Positions 37,553-45,674 are shown, counted from the stretch's first letter. The stretch is 64,000 nt of DNA from Methylobacter sp. (GCA_004299305.1 SCPZ01000014.1:1-64000), one strand, 5' to 3'. The notes: generated by a model from the sequence alone, not told the origin. Program-made: numbers and translations.

Positions 37553-38764
37553 ATGAACTTCAATACCACCCAGTCCCCAGTATTTCCAAAATCCGCTGCA
37601 AGGTGGCTGATAATACTGATTTTATGCGCCATGCAGGGTTGCTTTTCACCGATGGCGCTGGATCATGCCGTCATCGAATACGACAAGACGACGACAGACA
37701 TTCTGTCCCAACTGATACTATTGAATATTGCCCGCTCCCATCAGCATCAACCCATGCATTTTACCGGCGTTTCCAATATTGCCGCGACGTTTAACTTTCA
37801 ATTGAATGCCGGAGCGACACCGGCGCTTACCGGCGAGAGCGGCTCGTTATTGGCGCCGGTGTTTGGCGGCACGATTTCCGAAAACCCGACCATCAGCATC
37901 GTCCCGATAGAAGGCGAGGAATTTACCCGCCGTTTACTGACCCCGTTTCAGGAAAACAAACTGACCATGCTGTTGCGGCAAGGCGTTGATCTCGACTTGT
38001 TGCTGCGCTTGTTAGCCGGTGAGTTGCGGCTTAACGGCAGCAAACCCAGCGTCACTTATCTAAACAAGCCTAGCGACAAAGAGGGCTATCAGTTGTTTCG
38101 GCAAGTCGTGCTGCATCTATCGTCAATTCAGGATAAGCGCAAACTGTTTGTCGAACCGTTAATGTTTGACCAACATTGGACTTTACCAGCCGAATCGATG
38201 ACCGCTGATCAACTGGCTACGTTGCAAAAAAACTACAAAATCGATTACCAAGCCGAAACTAAGCAAGTTCTATTAACCAAGCGGGTGATCGGACGCATCC
38301 TGTTGACCAATTACGATCCAACTACGCTGAGCAACGAGGAACGTATCCGTTTGCATGAAGAAGCCGATAAAGGCGCGGATAATGATGTCACCGTCGATAT
38401 TCGCCCTGGTTATCCAGGCGGTGAGTGGCCGATACATGGGGTGTTTCGTTTACGCAGCTTTCATAATGTGCTGAATTTTATCGGCCAAGCCATCAGCGAC
38501 GACCCGGAATTCGCTGTGTCTAAACACCCGCAAACACCCCAGGTCAGCGAGAATCCGGTCAATACCATGGGTTTGCTGGTCAGCGAGGACAAACCGGCGG
38601 CGGCCGACATCAGCGTACGCTTTGGCGATTGGTATTACGCGCTGAAACCGGAAACCGGTTATCAATGGAATCGCGAAGGCTTTCGGCTACTCTGCCAAAT
38701 TTTTCAAATGACCATGACCGATCTGGCCAGACAGGGCGCTCCGGAGATTACCATTTCTAAATAA
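37553..38764 (+). CDS. Uncharacterised lipoprotein
   Basis: 403 residues from the ATG at 37553; an upstream frame start at 37493 would put 20 extra residues before the signal peptide. The signal peptide ends in a lipobox-like A-M-Q-G-C (Cys about 30). The mature protein is mixed alpha/beta, with DYDKTTTDILSQLILLNIARSHQHQPMHFTGVSNIAATFNFQL-like N-terminal region (read in short pieces) and no recognised domain. I do not recognise a function. It is bracketed by 160-bp direct repeats, which suggests it arrived or can be lost as a unit. Confidence 0.7.
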   Translation: MNFNTTQSPVFPKSAARWLIILILCAMQGCFSPMALDHAVIEYDKTTTDILSQLILLNIARSHQHQPMHFTGVSNIAATFNFQLNAGATPALTGESGSLLAPVFGGTISENPTISIVPIEGEEFTRRLLTPFQENKLTMLLRQGVDLDLLLRLLAGELRLNGSKPSVTYLNKPSDKEGYQLFRQVVLHLSSIQDKRKLFVEPLMFDQHWTLPAESMTADQLATLQKNYKIDYQAETKQVLLTKRVIGRILLTNYDPTTLSNEERIRLHEEADKGADNDVTVDIRPGYPGGEWPIHGVFRLRSFHNVLNFIGQAISDDPEFAVSKHPQTPQVSENPVNTMGLLVSEDKPAAADISVRFGDWYYALKPETGYQWNREGFRLLCQIFQMTMTDLARQGAPEITISK

Positions 38765-38793
38765 TGAGTAAACATTGTGCGGCATCAGCACCC

Positions 38794-38956
38794 GAGCTAC
38801 GATGCTTATTGAAATCATGGGATGCAGGAGTGCAAGCTTCGCCTAAAGCGCCTACTTTCGGTGCTTGCCAGCGAAGGCGAAGCCTGCACTCCTGCGACTA
38901 TGAGAACGACATAGCTTTTTAATTGTTAGCAACTAATTTAAATTGAAAACGCTGTA
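38794..38956 (+). repeat. 160-bp direct repeat, copy B
   Basis: Near-identical partner of 36910-37069 in the same orientation, including the embedded 26-bp core at 38840-38865. It starts 30 bp after the lipoprotein stop. Confidence 0.9.
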
Positions 38957-38977
38957 ACATCCCTTCAAGGGATGTTA
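38955..38977. repeat. 23-bp palindrome, copy 1 of 3
   Basis: TAACATCCCTT-N-AAGGGATGTTA. Other copies, with one or two central changes, are at 41361-41383 and 58259-58281. All three are intergenic. Confidence 0.85.
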
Positions 38978-39085
38978 TCTGTTCAAGTTATTTAGTTTTC
39001 ATTTCATAATAACTTGGCAACAATTTAGTCAACGGTCGTCATCTGTACTGGATTAAAAGTAACTATTCAGACCCCGACCGTATTT

Positions 39086-39118
39086 AGACCTTCCAGGTTT
39101 TTAAAACCTGGAAGGTCT
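39086..39118. repeat. 33-bp palindrome
   Basis: Arms AGACCTTCCAGGTTTT and AAAACCTGGAAGGTCT around one central base, lying in the gene-free 38957-39642 stretch. No downstream T-run, so it is more likely a dispersed palindrome than a terminator. Confidence 0.8.
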
Positions 39119-39437
39119 TAGCGTAACAATATATTTTTCAATAGGCTAATCTAGCCATAAAACTCTAAACAGCCGTTTACTGGCTAAGCCAACCGTAAGG
39201 AGCTAAGGGGACTGAATACTTACGATTAAAAATATACTGCGAGCGGTCACGATTTGCGCTTTTTTGAATCCCCTCCCCCCTCCCGAAAGGCATAACTATC
39301 CACACAACTTTTTTGTATTATAAATACAATGGGTTGCAAGCTAACCTAGCTCCCTCTCCTGTTGGAAAGGGTTGGGGAGAGGAGGACAAAAGCCGCGATC
39401 TGCGCCCGTGTCGAGTATAGCTCCCTCTCCTGTTGGA
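39119..39437. other. Gene-free stretch between palindrome and 70-bp unit
   Basis: No coding sequence. 39356-39385 (CTCCCTCTCCTGTTGG followed by AAAGGGTTGGGG) looks like an empty version of the sequence that carries the 70-bp unit immediately downstream. Confidence 0.4.
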
Positions 39438-39507
39438 CGACTTGCATGAATGCAGGAGGTAGAGCACCAAAAGTAGGCGCTTTAGGCGACGCAGGAGCCG
39501 TTGCCGA
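39438..39507 (+). repeat. Dispersed 70-bp unit, copy 3
   Basis: It begins CGACTTGCATGAATGCAGG and ends CCGTTGCCGA, inserted after CTCCCTCTCCTGTTGGA. The sequence CTCCCTCTCCTGTTGGA is found without the unit 70 bp to the left. Confidence 0.85.
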
Positions 39508-39642
39508 GAGGGATGGGGTGAGCAGAATAAAATACCTAAGGCGCTTTCCTGCTCATTCCTAAATAATAGTGCTTTGATAGAAATGCACGGACTTCACCCC
39601 TGATTGTTATCATCAACCCAACTACTAAGCCATTATTCAGAC

Positions 39643-40974
39643 ATGCAAAAAGATCCAATCGCCAAATATCAGAATAGCCATCAAGCCGTACTTGATCTTT
39701 TAGAAAAGCATAAGCTTATCGCCGAGTTGGTGCATAAGCAGGACATGCCTCACCATGGTCTAGTGGAAACGCTGGTACGCAAAGAGAATATGGCGCGATT
39801 GCAGCAGATTCTTAATCATTTACCTCCCTCGGAAGTCGCTCATATTCTGGAAGCGTTGCCGCCTGAAGATCAATTGCTGATCTGGGCGCATCTGGATGAT
39901 AACCATAAACAACCTATTTTGTTGGAGGCCCCAATTTCCGTACTGCAAATACTGGGTAAACAAGACTACAAGACCGAAAAATCCAGAGTTAAAGTTTTTG
40001 ATTTACGCGAAGACCGCTTGCATGAAATTTCGATCAATACTCCCCAAGATTTGCTTGACTCCAAACCTATTTGGATCGATTTGGTTGCGCCAACGTTTGA
40101 GGATCGCATATGGATCGGCGATACTTTCGGCATAGAACTCCCTGACCCGGATAAATTGAGCGACCTGGAATCCAGCGCCCGGTTCTATGTGGAAGAAAAC
40201 GGTGAAATTCACTTGCATTCGGATTTCCTGCTGGACAAGGATGACGTGTCGCGCAACATCGTCGTTGCTTTTATCCTGTATCAGGATATTTTGTTCTCTA
40301 TTCGCAAAGAAGAGCTTCCGGTCTTCCGGCTTCAGCGTTTACGGGCGCTGAGTCAGCCTAACTATGTTTCCGACTCAAGGGATATGTTGCTGGACCTTTA
40401 CGCCGCCAATGCCGAGTATTCGGCTAACGCATTGGAGGAGGTTTATCTTGCTTTGGAAGTAATTGGCAATCATGTACTTAGCAAACAAATCAGCGATGAA
40501 GAGGCTGCCACAATCTTAAATGACATTACCAATGAAGAGGATCTGAATGGGCGGATCCGCAGGAATGTGATGGATACGCGTCGCGCAGTTTCGTTTCTGA
40601 TGCGCAGCAAGATTCTTGCAAGAAACCAACTGGAGGATTCCCAACAGATTCTGCGCGATATTGAATCGCTGGATGGGCACACTGCATTCCTGTTCGACAA
40701 GATCAATTTTTTGATGGATGCTGCGGTAGGTTTCATCAATATCAACCAGAATAAGGTGGTTAAGAGACTGACAGTCACCAGTGTTGTGTTTATGCCGCTT
40801 AATGTATTGGCCGGCATCGGCGGCATGTCCGAATTCTCAATGATGACCCAAGGCGTAGCTTGGCCTATCTCCTACAGTCTTTTTACCGTAGGCTTGGTCG
40901 TGGTCGGCTGGCTTACTTATGCTCTTTTACGGTTTTTTGAAAATCGCGAACACGGTAAAGTAGGAAAACGTTAA
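39643..40974 (+). CDS. CorA-family divalent cation transporter with MgtE-N-like N-terminal domain
   Basis: 443 residues from the ATG at 39643 (a TTG at 39604 is the alternative). Residues about 25-90 (ENMARLQQILNHLPPSEVAH, ILEALPPEDQLLIW) have the Leu-Pro-Pro superhelical pattern of the MgtE intracellular N domain. The rest is CorA: a long alpha/beta cytoplasmic domain, the stalk helix and two C-terminal transmembrane helices. The signature after TM1 reads GGMSEF instead of the canonical YGMNF, so the GMN filter is changed to GMS. Probably a Mg/Co/Zn or other cation channel with altered selectivity (inference). Confidence 0.85.
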   Translation: MQKDPIAKYQNSHQAVLDLLEKHKLIAELVHKQDMPHHGLVETLVRKENMARLQQILNHLPPSEVAHILEALPPEDQLLIWAHLDDNHKQPILLEAPISVLQILGKQDYKTEKSRVKVFDLREDRLHEISINTPQDLLDSKPIWIDLVAPTFEDRIWIGDTFGIELPDPDKLSDLESSARFYVEENGEIHLHSDFLLDKDDVSRNIVVAFILYQDILFSIRKEELPVFRLQRLRALSQPNYVSDSRDMLLDLYAANAEYSANALEEVYLALEVIGNHVLSKQISDEEAATILNDITNEEDLNGRIRRNVMDTRRAVSFLMRSKILARNQLEDSQQILRDIESLDGHTAFLFDKINFLMDAAVGFININQNKVVKRLTVTSVVFMPLNVLAGIGGMSEFSMMTQGVAWPISYSLFTVGLVVVGWLTYALLRFFENREHGKVGKR

Positions 40975-41241
40975 CTGCGTGTTTTAGTTTTCCTCCAACT
41001 GGTCTGTAGCCCCCCCCTAAGTCGAGGTTATGAGTATAACGGTGATTGGCAATAGCCTAATAAAACGATTTACCTAGTACTCAGTCAATCCTATTTTGAC
41101 GAGTAAAAGTAGATCCGTTCCCTGAGCTTGTCATGAGCTTGTCAAATGGGATGCGCGGATTTACTCTGAGCTAAACGGTTTTTACACGACATAGGAATGC
41201 GCACGAAATAACCTAGACAACTAGCTCCCTCTCCTGCTGGA

Positions 41242-41311
41242 CAACTTGCATGGATGCAGGAGGTAGAGCACCAAAAGTAGGCGCTTTAAGCGACGCAGGA
41301 GCAGTTGCCGA
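41242..41311 (+). repeat. Dispersed 70-bp unit, copy 4
   Basis: It begins CAACTTGCATGGATGCAGG and ends CAGTTGCCGA, in the same CTCCCTCTCCTG / GAGAGGG context as copies 1 and 3. Confidence 0.85.
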
Positions 41312-41360
41312 GAGGGCCAGGGTGAGGAGAATAAAACGCATAAGGAATGACTTGAACAGA

Positions 41361-41383
41361 TAACATCCCTTGGAGGGATGTTA
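41361..41383. repeat. 23-bp palindrome, copy 2 of 3
   Basis: TAACATCCCTTGGAGGGATGTTA variant of the palindrome at 38955 and 58259; it lies inside the 251-bp element. Confidence 0.8.
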
Positions 41384-41453
41384 TCTGTAAATCTGTTGTA
41401 TGAGTTATTTAATTTTCATCCCTAAGTTATTTCATACGCATTCCAATCAATAT

Positions 41454-41481
41454 TGACTGAGTACTAGCTAGTACTCAGTCA
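41454..41481. terminator. 28-bp perfect palindrome followed by T-run
   Basis: TGACTGAGTACTAG is immediately followed by its reverse complement, then ATTTTTT. It consists of the right terminal repeat of the 394-bp element next to an inverted half copy. It could form a cruciform or act as a terminator on the plus strand. Confidence 0.5.
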
Positions 41482-41531
41482 TTTTTTAACCTGTTTATAG
41501 GTATTTTTATACTATATTAAAAACAGCGAGC

Positions 41532-41557
41532 ATAAAAAAAACCGCCGTTAAGCGGTT
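41532..41557 (-). terminator. Intrinsic terminator, minus strand
   Basis: Read on the minus strand: AACCGC, loop TTAACG, GCGGTT, followed by a T-run. It lies about 110 bp outside the left end of the integrative element and has no adjacent minus-strand gene, so it may be left over from a lost gene. Confidence 0.55.
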
Positions 41558-41648
41558 GATTTATTAATACTTTCTTTGGTGCGGGCTCTATCACAATATG
41601 CCCTGTATATAGCATTTTTAAAGGATTATTCTTGTTTTTAATTTACAT

Positions 41649-41675
41649 GTTACTGTAAAAGTTACTGCATTTCGT
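41649..41675. other. Left attachment-site candidate of the integrative element
   Basis: TGCATTTCGT (41666-41675) repeats the 10-mer at 47770-47779. It is preceded by GTTACTGTAAAAGTTACTGC, a near copy of the repeats between the integrase and the right end (47721-47741). The left end therefore carries integrase-arm-like sequence on its outer side. Confidence 0.5.
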
Positions 41676-42215
41676 CAGCGTGACTCTGTTTTGTTGCAAA
41701 AAATCCAGCACATCATTAAAGCCGCTTTTTTATTTTTGCTACGTGAAAAATGCCCGCAACAACTGCCGGAATTTTCAGCCATAAAATGTTACCCTGCCTT
41801 AATCTCTACATCATCACCCAACTTTGCATCTATAGTAGTGGTGCTTTTCCTTATGTATTCATCAATGAACAACATAAACAACGAAAAGCCCTATTGTGGA
41901 CTGTCGTTAAAGCTCTCATTTCCGCTCAATGACTCAAAAATAGCAATACCAAGCTTTAATGTTGGGCTAAGGTACTCCGCGAGGGTTTGCCGTCATGCGT
42001 ACAACTATAAGGCTTTCAGATTTTATCTACCAACTTTCTCAGTTCAATTTTGGTAAGTATCTATATTAATAGCTGATTTATTGGCTTAAACGCTACCCGG
42101 AGCTAGGGAGGCAATCTTTAGTTTTAATTGCACCAATTTCTAAAGTTATTTAATATAAATCAACTCTTTCTAAGTGTTGTGCCTGTATCCTTTAATTGCT
42201 AAAATTTAATCTGAG
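41676..42215. other. AT-rich leader region of the integrative element
   Basis: 540 bp. A TTG-initiated frame (41691-42056) exists but has no ribosome-binding site or recognised family. The region may be non-coding, for example an origin or RNA gene; nothing specific can be supported. Confidence 0.35.
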
Positions 42216-42244
42216 TTGTCAATAAAATATCTATACTGGATATT
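42216..42244 (+). promoter_or_regulatory. Candidate promoter for the 42265 gene
   Basis: TTGTCA and GATATT are separated by 17 bp, ending 20 bp before the ATG. A GAGGG ribosome-binding site follows 6 bp before the start. Confidence 0.45.
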
Positions 42245-42264
42245 AGTGATTTTGAGGGTGTTAA

Positions 42265-42825
42265 ATGGCCGAACAAAATGATGCCGCAGGAGTTATTGCC
42301 CCTGCCCGTGAAAAGCGTATGTCACTATCAAACGTAGCTCCAAGTGCTGTTAATGGCTGGACTGGCTCCGTTACTGCTACTATTGCTGAAACTAGAGAGA
42401 AAATTGTTTTTAATTTTAAAACTCCTGAATTGAGTGAACGTGACTCTCGCGCTATTGCTGCCGGTTACGCTTCTCGCCTATCAATTGCTGCAAGTGGTAA
42501 GAAAACTGCTGCTGATATTGCTAAGGCATTGCAGGATGAAATTCTTACTCTTACTGCCGGTACTTACACCATCCGTGGTGGTAATAGTGTACAAAGTTCA
42601 TTCAGCGATACTATTATCTCTTTAGCACTGTTACGTAAATTCTCAGAAGTTGATACTGTTAAGTGCAATTTCTCTCACGAACAGTATGAAGAAATTCTTG
42701 CCGACCAAGCTACTTTGTTGGCGGTACAAGCAGACTGGGATGTTGCTGACGAAGCTGATAGGAAAGCACTGATAACTGGTTCAGTTGCTAAAACAAAACG
42801 TCTTGTTGGCTTTTTTAAGATGTAA
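42265..42825 (+). CDS. Uncharacterised island protein A
   Basis: 186 residues with a good GAGGG Shine-Dalgarno 6 bp before the ATG. Soluble, mixed alpha/beta, Ala- and Thr-rich, with no signal peptide or membrane segment. The first 20 residues look disordered. A beta-rich segment (SVTATIAETREKIVFNF) is followed by helices and a C-terminus ending KRLVGFFKM. Codons end mostly in T or A. It is probably expressed together with the next gene, 110 bp downstream. I do not recognise the family. Confidence 0.7.
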   Translation: MAEQNDAAGVIAPAREKRMSLSNVAPSAVNGWTGSVTATIAETREKIVFNFKTPELSERDSRAIAAGYASRLSIAASGKKTAADIAKALQDEILTLTAGTYTIRGGNSVQSSFSDTIISLALLRKFSEVDTVKCNFSHEQYEEILADQATLLAVQADWDVADEADRKALITGSVAKTKRLVGFFKM

Positions 42826-42936
42826 GATTTACTAGAATCTTAATAATAACAATAAGTGCAAACCCACATTGATTTGTTATCAATGACTTAACAGTACCCT
42901 AGCCTTATACATAGGGCGGCAAATCAATTGGGATTA

Positions 42937-43542
42937 ATGAGAGCTAAAATATTGCAAACACTAAAAGACAAAGAGAAATTAATTGCTAAGTTATTTAACG
43001 ATACGATTGTTGCCTTAAATGATCTTAGTGATGATATTACACAAGATGGACTTGATGCATATATGATTAAAGACTTTGATCAATCAAGGCGCATAGATGA
43101 ATCAGTTACTGCATTAATAAATTTCGCTCAAGAAGTTACTGTTTTATCAACGCGCTGGAAAAATGGTGTTTTTAGTATTGCCCCTACTGTGCCTATGCCG
43201 CAAAAGCAATTGGTGACTAATGTTAAGCGTGAATCAAAAAGAACAAGAACTCGTTTACGTGTTACTTTTATTGAAGATAATAAAGTTATTGATAAATCAT
43301 CTGCTATAGATACATTTGTAGATACACTGCTAGTATTCGAATTAGATGAAGTTGCTAAATTAAATATGAAAACTGGTTATTACCTGTTAGTAAGCAAATT
43401 GAAATCTGAACAGAATAGCAGGCTTAGCAAGAAGTCTGGAGAGTGGTATATTAACTATCCTAACACCACTCAAGATAAGAAGGAGCGCTTGCTAAGCATT
43501 GGTAAAAAATTAGGTATAGCGGTAAAAATAGACATCATATAG
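42937..43542 (+). CDS. Uncharacterised island protein B
   Basis: 201 residues from the ATG at 42937; a TTG at 42928 is the alternative. The N-terminal half is helical and charged. After a basic hinge (VKRESKRTRTRLRVTF) the C-terminal 85 residues show the pattern T-F-V-x-T-L-L...A-K-L-N...Y-Y-L-L-V-S...G-E-W-Y-I...T-Q-D-K-K-E-R-L-L-S-I-G-K-K-L. This recalls a small domain on uncharacterised bacterial proteins, sometimes near restriction or defence genes; I cannot name it. Same strand as protein A, 111 bp downstream. Confidence 0.65.
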   Translation: MRAKILQTLKDKEKLIAKLFNDTIVALNDLSDDITQDGLDAYMIKDFDQSRRIDESVTALINFAQEVTVLSTRWKNGVFSIAPTVPMPQKQLVTNVKRESKRTRTRLRVTFIEDNKVIDKSSAIDTFVDTLLVFELDEVAKLNMKTGYYLLVSKLKSEQNSRLSKKSGEWYINYPNTTQDKKERLLSIGKKLGIAVKIDII

Positions 43543-43973
43543 AAAGTTAAGATGCTTCCTGCTTGTCATTATTAATTACTTACTTCGCTAAAATCGAAAA
43601 ATCCTGTAGTTAAATTTCAATCGACTATTAACCGTACGCCTATTAATCGAAGCCTATGGAGTACCTTAGCTTACTGGCTTAGTGCTAGTAGTATTACCCT
43701 TCATTGATCAAATACACTTCTGCTAAGTACCAGCAAGCTTATTCCCTCGCTACAGGTAGTAGTAACTTCGGTAAGTCCTTGCAATCTTTCTTTAACTCAT
43801 GCCTACTACTATAATAATTAATATTGTTAGCCTAACAGGCTTAATCTAAAGTAAGAATTATGCAAGTAACTAATGCCTCATAAGAGCCATTTGCTACTAA
43901 TAGTATTTGAGTATATATGTATTTCACGTCATCATAAAAGGCATGAATTGACCGGTTATGGTGGGGGGGCTTA
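43543..43973. other. Non-coding AT-rich region after protein B
   Basis: No open frame of note. There are several short self-complementary stretches (for example around 43675-43760) and a run of seven G at 43963-43969. It could encode a structured RNA, but nothing diagnostic is visible. Confidence 0.3.
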
Positions 43974-44041
43974 AAAGTTGACCATTTGAAGGTACAATAT
44001 GTATGGGTTGTTCTTTATTGTACCTTCAAATGGTCAACTTT
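43974..44041. terminator. 26-bp perfect stem-loop between convergent island genes
   Basis: Arms 43974-43999 and 44016-44041 are perfectly complementary (AAAGTTGACCATTTGAAGG... on the left) around a 16-nt loop. It is AT-rich and twice as long as a normal terminator stem. It sits between convergent genes, so it may end both transcripts, but its length and perfection also suit an origin hairpin, a recombination site or a dsRNA-like transcript. Confidence 0.7.
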
Positions 44042-44075
44042 ATTAATCACAATAAAATCAATATGTTATCGACAA

Positions 44076-45200
44076 TCAAATTCCCCCCCCACTATCACCA
44101 TCAACCCTTATAAACGTATCTATAAGGCTTTCAATTCTATAATTAACAATATCATCATCTGAATTAAACCCCCATCTATACTTAACAGGAGGTACAACTG
44201 TACCCTTGCTTAGGTGTTCTTTTTTCATTTCTTCTATCATTTCATCTATTTCTTTCTTGAAGCTATCACCTGTAAAGTTATTAATGGCTCGTTGTATATC
44301 AAATGGCTTAGGCTCATCCTTTCTAATATTAACAATACCATTAAAGACTAAGTTATAAATATCATTGCATACCAATGAATTAACAACTGAGCCGCAATTA
44401 TCAGGTAAATTAGCAGCCTTTCGTAAATACTCAGCACCATTAGCTAAATCAGCGGTAAGATTAAACCTATTAGATATGTAATGTTTATATCCTAAATGCT
44501 CTTCAAATTTACTATATATCTCTTTTGCATGACGGCTAAGATTAATGGCTTGTTTATTCTTGATACCATATTCTTCTAAAATAACTTTATAGTAATCATT
44601 AATTATCTTTGTTTCTTCATCTGTCGCTATTCGATGCTTATTATTTTTACCTATAAGCATGTAACACTTATTAAAATTTAATAACTTATTTGAGCTAATA
44701 GATTTTAATATTTTATTGGTAAAGTTTCCTAGGTAGCGCCTAACTTCGCTAATGAAAAAAGTAGACTCACTATCTTCCATAGCTAAATTAAGTTTAGTTT
44801 TAGTGTAATTATCATTACAGAGAGATATTATTTTTAATATTCTATTAGTTGTTAAATAATATACTTCATCATCTTCTTCATAACAGTATTGCTCAGCAAG
44901 AAATGTAAGCAAAAGATAGCTGCACTTCGAGTAATACTTACTATTTAGGAATCTTTCACTTATTTTAGGTTGTGAGAGCTCAAAAACTTCAATAATAATG
45001 ATCTTATTGCCTTTGTCTTTCAAAGTGCAACACCTATCGAGTTCAGCAATAACAGCTTTTTTAGCATTCCCTCCAGTTGGTTTAATTTCAAAATGCTTGC
45101 ACAAGTGACGATAAGATTTGAAAACTGTACCTGCCTCAACTGTATGGATTAAGTTTCTGATTTTTTCTGAATCTGATGGTTCTTTGGTTGTGCCGGTCAT
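44076..45200 (-). CDS. Uncharacterised island protein C with winged-helix-like N-terminus
   Basis: 374 residues from the ATG at 45200, with AAGGAA upstream; a longer frame to 45242 is less likely. The first 65 residues (FKSYRHLCKHFEIKPTGGN, KKAVIAELDRCC, GNKIIIIEVFE) match a pattern common in Bacillota plasmid and phage proteins: a short DNA-binding-like module with Y-x-x-L-C and T-G-N-x-K-K-A. The remainder is Lys/Asn/Ile-rich and unrecognised. A run of eight C (44083-44090) encodes the terminal glycines, so slippage would change the C-terminus. A replication or regulatory role is a guess. Confidence 0.65.
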   Translation of the reverse strand: MTGTTKEPSDSEKIRNLIHTVEAGTVFKSYRHLCKHFEIKPTGGNAKKAVIAELDRCCTLKDKGNKIIIIEVFELSQPKISERFLNSKYYSKCSYLLLTFLAEQYCYEEDDEVYYLTTNRILKIISLCNDNYTKTKLNLAMEDSESTFFISEVRRYLGNFTNKILKSISSNKLLNFNKCYMLIGKNNKHRIATDEETKIINDYYKVILEEYGIKNKQAINLSRHAKEIYSKFEEHLGYKHYISNRFNLTADLANGAEYLRKAANLPDNCGSVVNSLVCNDIYNLVFNGIVNIRKDEPKPFDIQRAINNFTGDSFKKEIDEMIEEMKKEHLSKGTVVPPVKYRWGFNSDDDIVNYRIESLIDTFIRVDGDSGGGI

Positions 45201-45286
45201 GCAGGTATTCCTTAGGCATGAATCCCGCGCACAACTCCACAAAATACGCTATTATGCGCTTGCACATTTGAAGAATTGAACACGGG

Positions 45287-45324
45287 AACCCATAACCTAT
45301 TGATGGTAGGTTATGGGTTTTTTT
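45287..45324 (+). terminator. Intrinsic terminator-like hairpin
   Basis: AACCCATAACCTA / TAGGTTATGGGTT with a 7-nt loop, followed by a run of seven T on the plus strand. Both neighbouring genes are on the minus strand, so it does not terminate them in the usual orientation. It may block antisense transcription or be part of the regulatory region after the AlpA-like gene. Confidence 0.6.
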
Positions 45325-45348
45325 ATGCTTGTATCTTTGCCGCGCCGA

Positions 45349-45579
45349 TCATGCCGCACTTCCAAGACTGGCTATTAAGGCGCGGATGCCCTCAACGCGC
45401 CACGCAACTGACCGTTCACCTAATTTAACCGGTTGGGGATAAGTTCCATCTTTAACGCGACTTAGGAATGTTGACCTAGAGACTGGTATTAGTGCCGGTA
45501 TATTTCGTTTTTTATCACCGACAATTTGCCAAATTCGTAAAAATCCGGTTTCAGGTAGTTGATTTGATAATGTAGCCAT
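45349..45579 (-). CDS. AlpA-family DNA-binding regulator / excisionase-like
   Basis: 76 residues from the ATG at 45579 (TGAGGTG lies 8 bp before it; a frame start at 45594 is less likely). The MerR/AlpA-type winged helix is visible: LRIWQIVGDKKRNIPALIPVSRSTFLSRVKDGTYPQPVKLGERSVAWRVEGIRALI in pieces, with the S-R-S-T-F recognition helix and YPQPVKLG wing. AlpA-type proteins activate the integrase or excise islands of the CP4/P4 type. Confidence 0.85.
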   Translation of the reverse strand: MATLSNQLPETGFLRIWQIVGDKKRNIPALIPVSRSTFLSRVKDGTYPQPVKLGERSVAWRVEGIRALIASLGSAA

Positions 45580-45674
45580 GTTGTTGCACCTCATAGGTTG
45601 CTGTTGAATCAGGCTACAGTGTGGACTAGCAAGAAGAGCAATAGGCCGGGGCGGTTAAGTTATAACCGATTCGG

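Larger units (their letters stand above)
41194..41444. repeat. MITE-like 251-bp element, related to 5439-5608
   Basis: TIRs GGAATGCGCACGAAATAAC (41194-41212) and GTTATTTCATACGCATTCC (41426-41444). It carries the 70-bp unit at 41242-41311 and the ATCCCT palindrome at 41361-41383. Confidence 0.7.
41074..41467. repeat. MITE-like 394-bp element with 16-bp perfect terminal inverted repeats
   Basis: CTAGTACTCAGTCAAT (41074-41089) and ATTGACTGAGTACTAG (41452-41467) are perfect inverted repeats. The interior contains the 251-bp TIR-bounded element (41194-41444), which contains the 70-bp unit and a 23-bp palindrome. No open frame of note. Confidence 0.75.

Noticed and set aside
41691-42056. 121-residue plus-strand frame at the left end of the island
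   Set aside because: TTG start, no Shine-Dalgarno, no recognisable domain, AT-rich region that produces long frames by chance. Kept only as non-coding region.
41676-43973. Retron or diversity-generating retroelement in the non-coding parts of the island
   Set aside because: No reverse transcriptase gene is present in the island, and no template/variable repeat pair was found by eye.
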